DNA from: JBOFEH01 sp051650265
GTDB taxonomy: Bacteria > Bacillota > Clostridia > Lachnospirales > Cellulosilyticaceae
Direction of reading: 5' to 3'
DNA length: 14,274 nucleotides
Assembly (NCBI GenBank): GCA_051650265.1
Contig: JBOFIR010000156.1
Coordinates: forward strand, 1 to 14,274
Shown: piece by piece, positions 13,474 through 14,274 of the stretch
Numbering within the stretch: the first letter of the stretch is position 1
Layout of the letters: every line of letters starts with the position of its first letter
Notes under the pieces: generated by a model
What the model was told of the DNA's origin: nothing
What the model saw: the letters and a program-made list of their open reading frames with translations, nothing else
The model's database searches: none
Made by a program: the position numbers and the translations under genes

Positions 13474-14274
13474 ATGAAGGGGAAAAGAAAAAATGTCATT
13501 CTCATCTTATCCGACCAACAGCGTTATGACACTGTGAGTGCCTATGGGCGCAACGCCATTTGTCGTACACCACATATTGATCAGCTTGCAGCAGAAGGGA
13601 TGAAGTTTACCAATGCATTTACATCATCAGCCATCTGTGCACCAGCACGTGCCAGTGTGATGACTGGGCTTTATCCGCACAATCACGGTGTAATTGATAA
13701 CTTCACAGATATCAAGGAAGGAACACCATTACTAGGGGAGTGTATGCGAGAAGCGGGCTACTACTGTGGCTATGCTGGAAAATGGCATGTATCACCGGTG
13801 CGTACACCACAGATGTGTGGCTTTGATGGCAAACCTTTCATGGGGTATGCTTTCCCAGGAAGTGGCGTCTTCCAGAGCATGAAGTTCAATCAGCCACCAG
13901 ACAATAAGCCAAACTACTATGAAGAATATCTCAAGGAGCAGGGCTATGAAAATATTGATATCTCTCATGGCTTCTTAGGGAACAATCCGGCACTTCAGAT
14001 TCAGGAAATGTATGCCAAGCATGAAGGACCAGTAGAGAGTACGATCGAATACTTTGTGGCGCAAGAAACCCTTGCAAAAATCGATCAAGCACAGGAAGAG
14101 GACAAGCCATTTTTCATCTGGGCCAACTTCTGGGGACCACATTCACCAAGTATTGTACCAGAGCCTTACTATTCGATGTATGATCCAAAGACAATCAAAG
14201 AACATCCAAGTTACAAAGAGACTTTTGAGGATAAGCCATATGGCTACTACCTCACAGAGAAGATGTGGGGACTT
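13474..14274 (+). CDS. Sulfatase of the alkaline-phosphatase superfamily, Cys type (3' end outside window)
   Basis: The first 267 residues are present and the frame stays open to the right edge. The sulfatase signature CAPARASVMTG gives Cys55 as the residue to be converted to formylglycine (C-x-P-x-R with TG at the usual place). Metal ligands Asp14 and Gln15 lie in LSDQQRYD; GKWH (102-105) and GPHSP (His223) match the remaining active-site elements. Such enzymes hydrolyse sulfate esters, though some members act on phosphonates or phosphoesters. No signal peptide is present (start MKGKRKN), suggesting a cytoplasmic enzyme. A Cys-type sulfatase needs a maturase (anaerobic radical-SAM type or FGE), and none is in view. 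The ATG at 13474 follows AAGGAGA (13462-13468). The substrate cannot be judged from this part. Confidence 0.92.
   Translation, partial: MKGKRKNVILILSDQQRYDTVSAYGRNAICRTPHIDQLAAEGMKFTNAFTSSAICAPARASVMTGLYPHNHGVIDNFTDIKEGTPLLGECMREAGYYCGYAGKWHVSPVRTPQMCGFDGKPFMGYAFPGSGVFQSMKFNQPPDNKPNYYEEYLKEQGYENIDISHGFLGNNPALQIQEMYAKHEGPVESTIEYFVAQETLAKIDQAQEEDKPFFIWANFWGPHSPSIVPEPYYSMYDPKTIKEHPSYKETFEDKPYGYYLTEKMWGL

Overview
The window reads as an ordinary chromosomal stretch of a low-to-moderate GC, probably anaerobic member of the Bacillota (Firmicutes). The reasons are strong AGGAGG-type ribosome binding sites, GTG/TTG start use, TTGACA/TATAAT promoters, U-tract intrinsic terminators, an SH3-NlpC/P60 wall hydrolase, a YheI/YheH (BmrC/BmrD)-like heterodimeric ABC exporter and a YcxB-like protein. 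The genus cannot be fixed from the sequence alone. There are no rRNA or tRNA genes, no CRISPR array, no transposase and no phage genes.

Layout, left to right. (1) The 3' end of a polytopic membrane protein closed by a strong terminator (1-317). (2) A patatin-like phospholipase (415-1236) that converges on (3) a minus-strand TetR regulator/DHA2-type MFS efflux operon (1302-4102), with a shared hairpin between them. The TetR gene has a clear promoter and two palindromes that look like operators; its start is probably an internal Met at 4102, not the upstream in-frame ATG at 4159. (4) A divergent gene for an unrecognised 194-aa cytoplasmic protein (4335-4919). (5) A two-gene heterodimeric ABC exporter (5062-8871). 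It is preceded by a textbook MerR-family promoter (19-bp spacer with a dyad) and then by a hairpin in the 5' leader that could attenuate transcription. (6) A tiny minus-strand gene for a 40-aa, Lys-rich, histone-tail-like protein (8941-9063), whose promoter overlaps back to back with that of (7) a plus-strand pair: a YcxB-like membrane protein and a TIM-barrel sugar-phosphate-isomerase-like protein (9278-10819). (8) A secreted SH3-SH3-NlpC/P60 peptidoglycan hydrolase (10967-11920) driven by a perfect TTGACA-17-TATAAT promoter whose -35 box contains the stop codon of the preceding gene. (9) A PQQ-type beta-propeller lipoprotein (12162-13280). (10) The first 267 codons of a Cys-type sulfatase (13474 to window end).

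How the parts fit: two separately regulated efflux modules lie near each other, an MFS pump under its own TetR repressor and an ABC pump under a MerR-type promoter with no MerR gene in the window. This suggests an envelope/xenobiotic-response neighbourhood mixed with unrelated housekeeping and surface genes. I see no clearly new multi-gene system. The points most worth a second look are the MerR promoter plus leader hairpin, the MFS protein with an inserted ~250-residue extracytoplasmic domain, the 40-aa basic protein with its overlapping bidirectional promoter, and the unrecognised 194-aa protein. No gene-free stretch exceeds about 250 bases.
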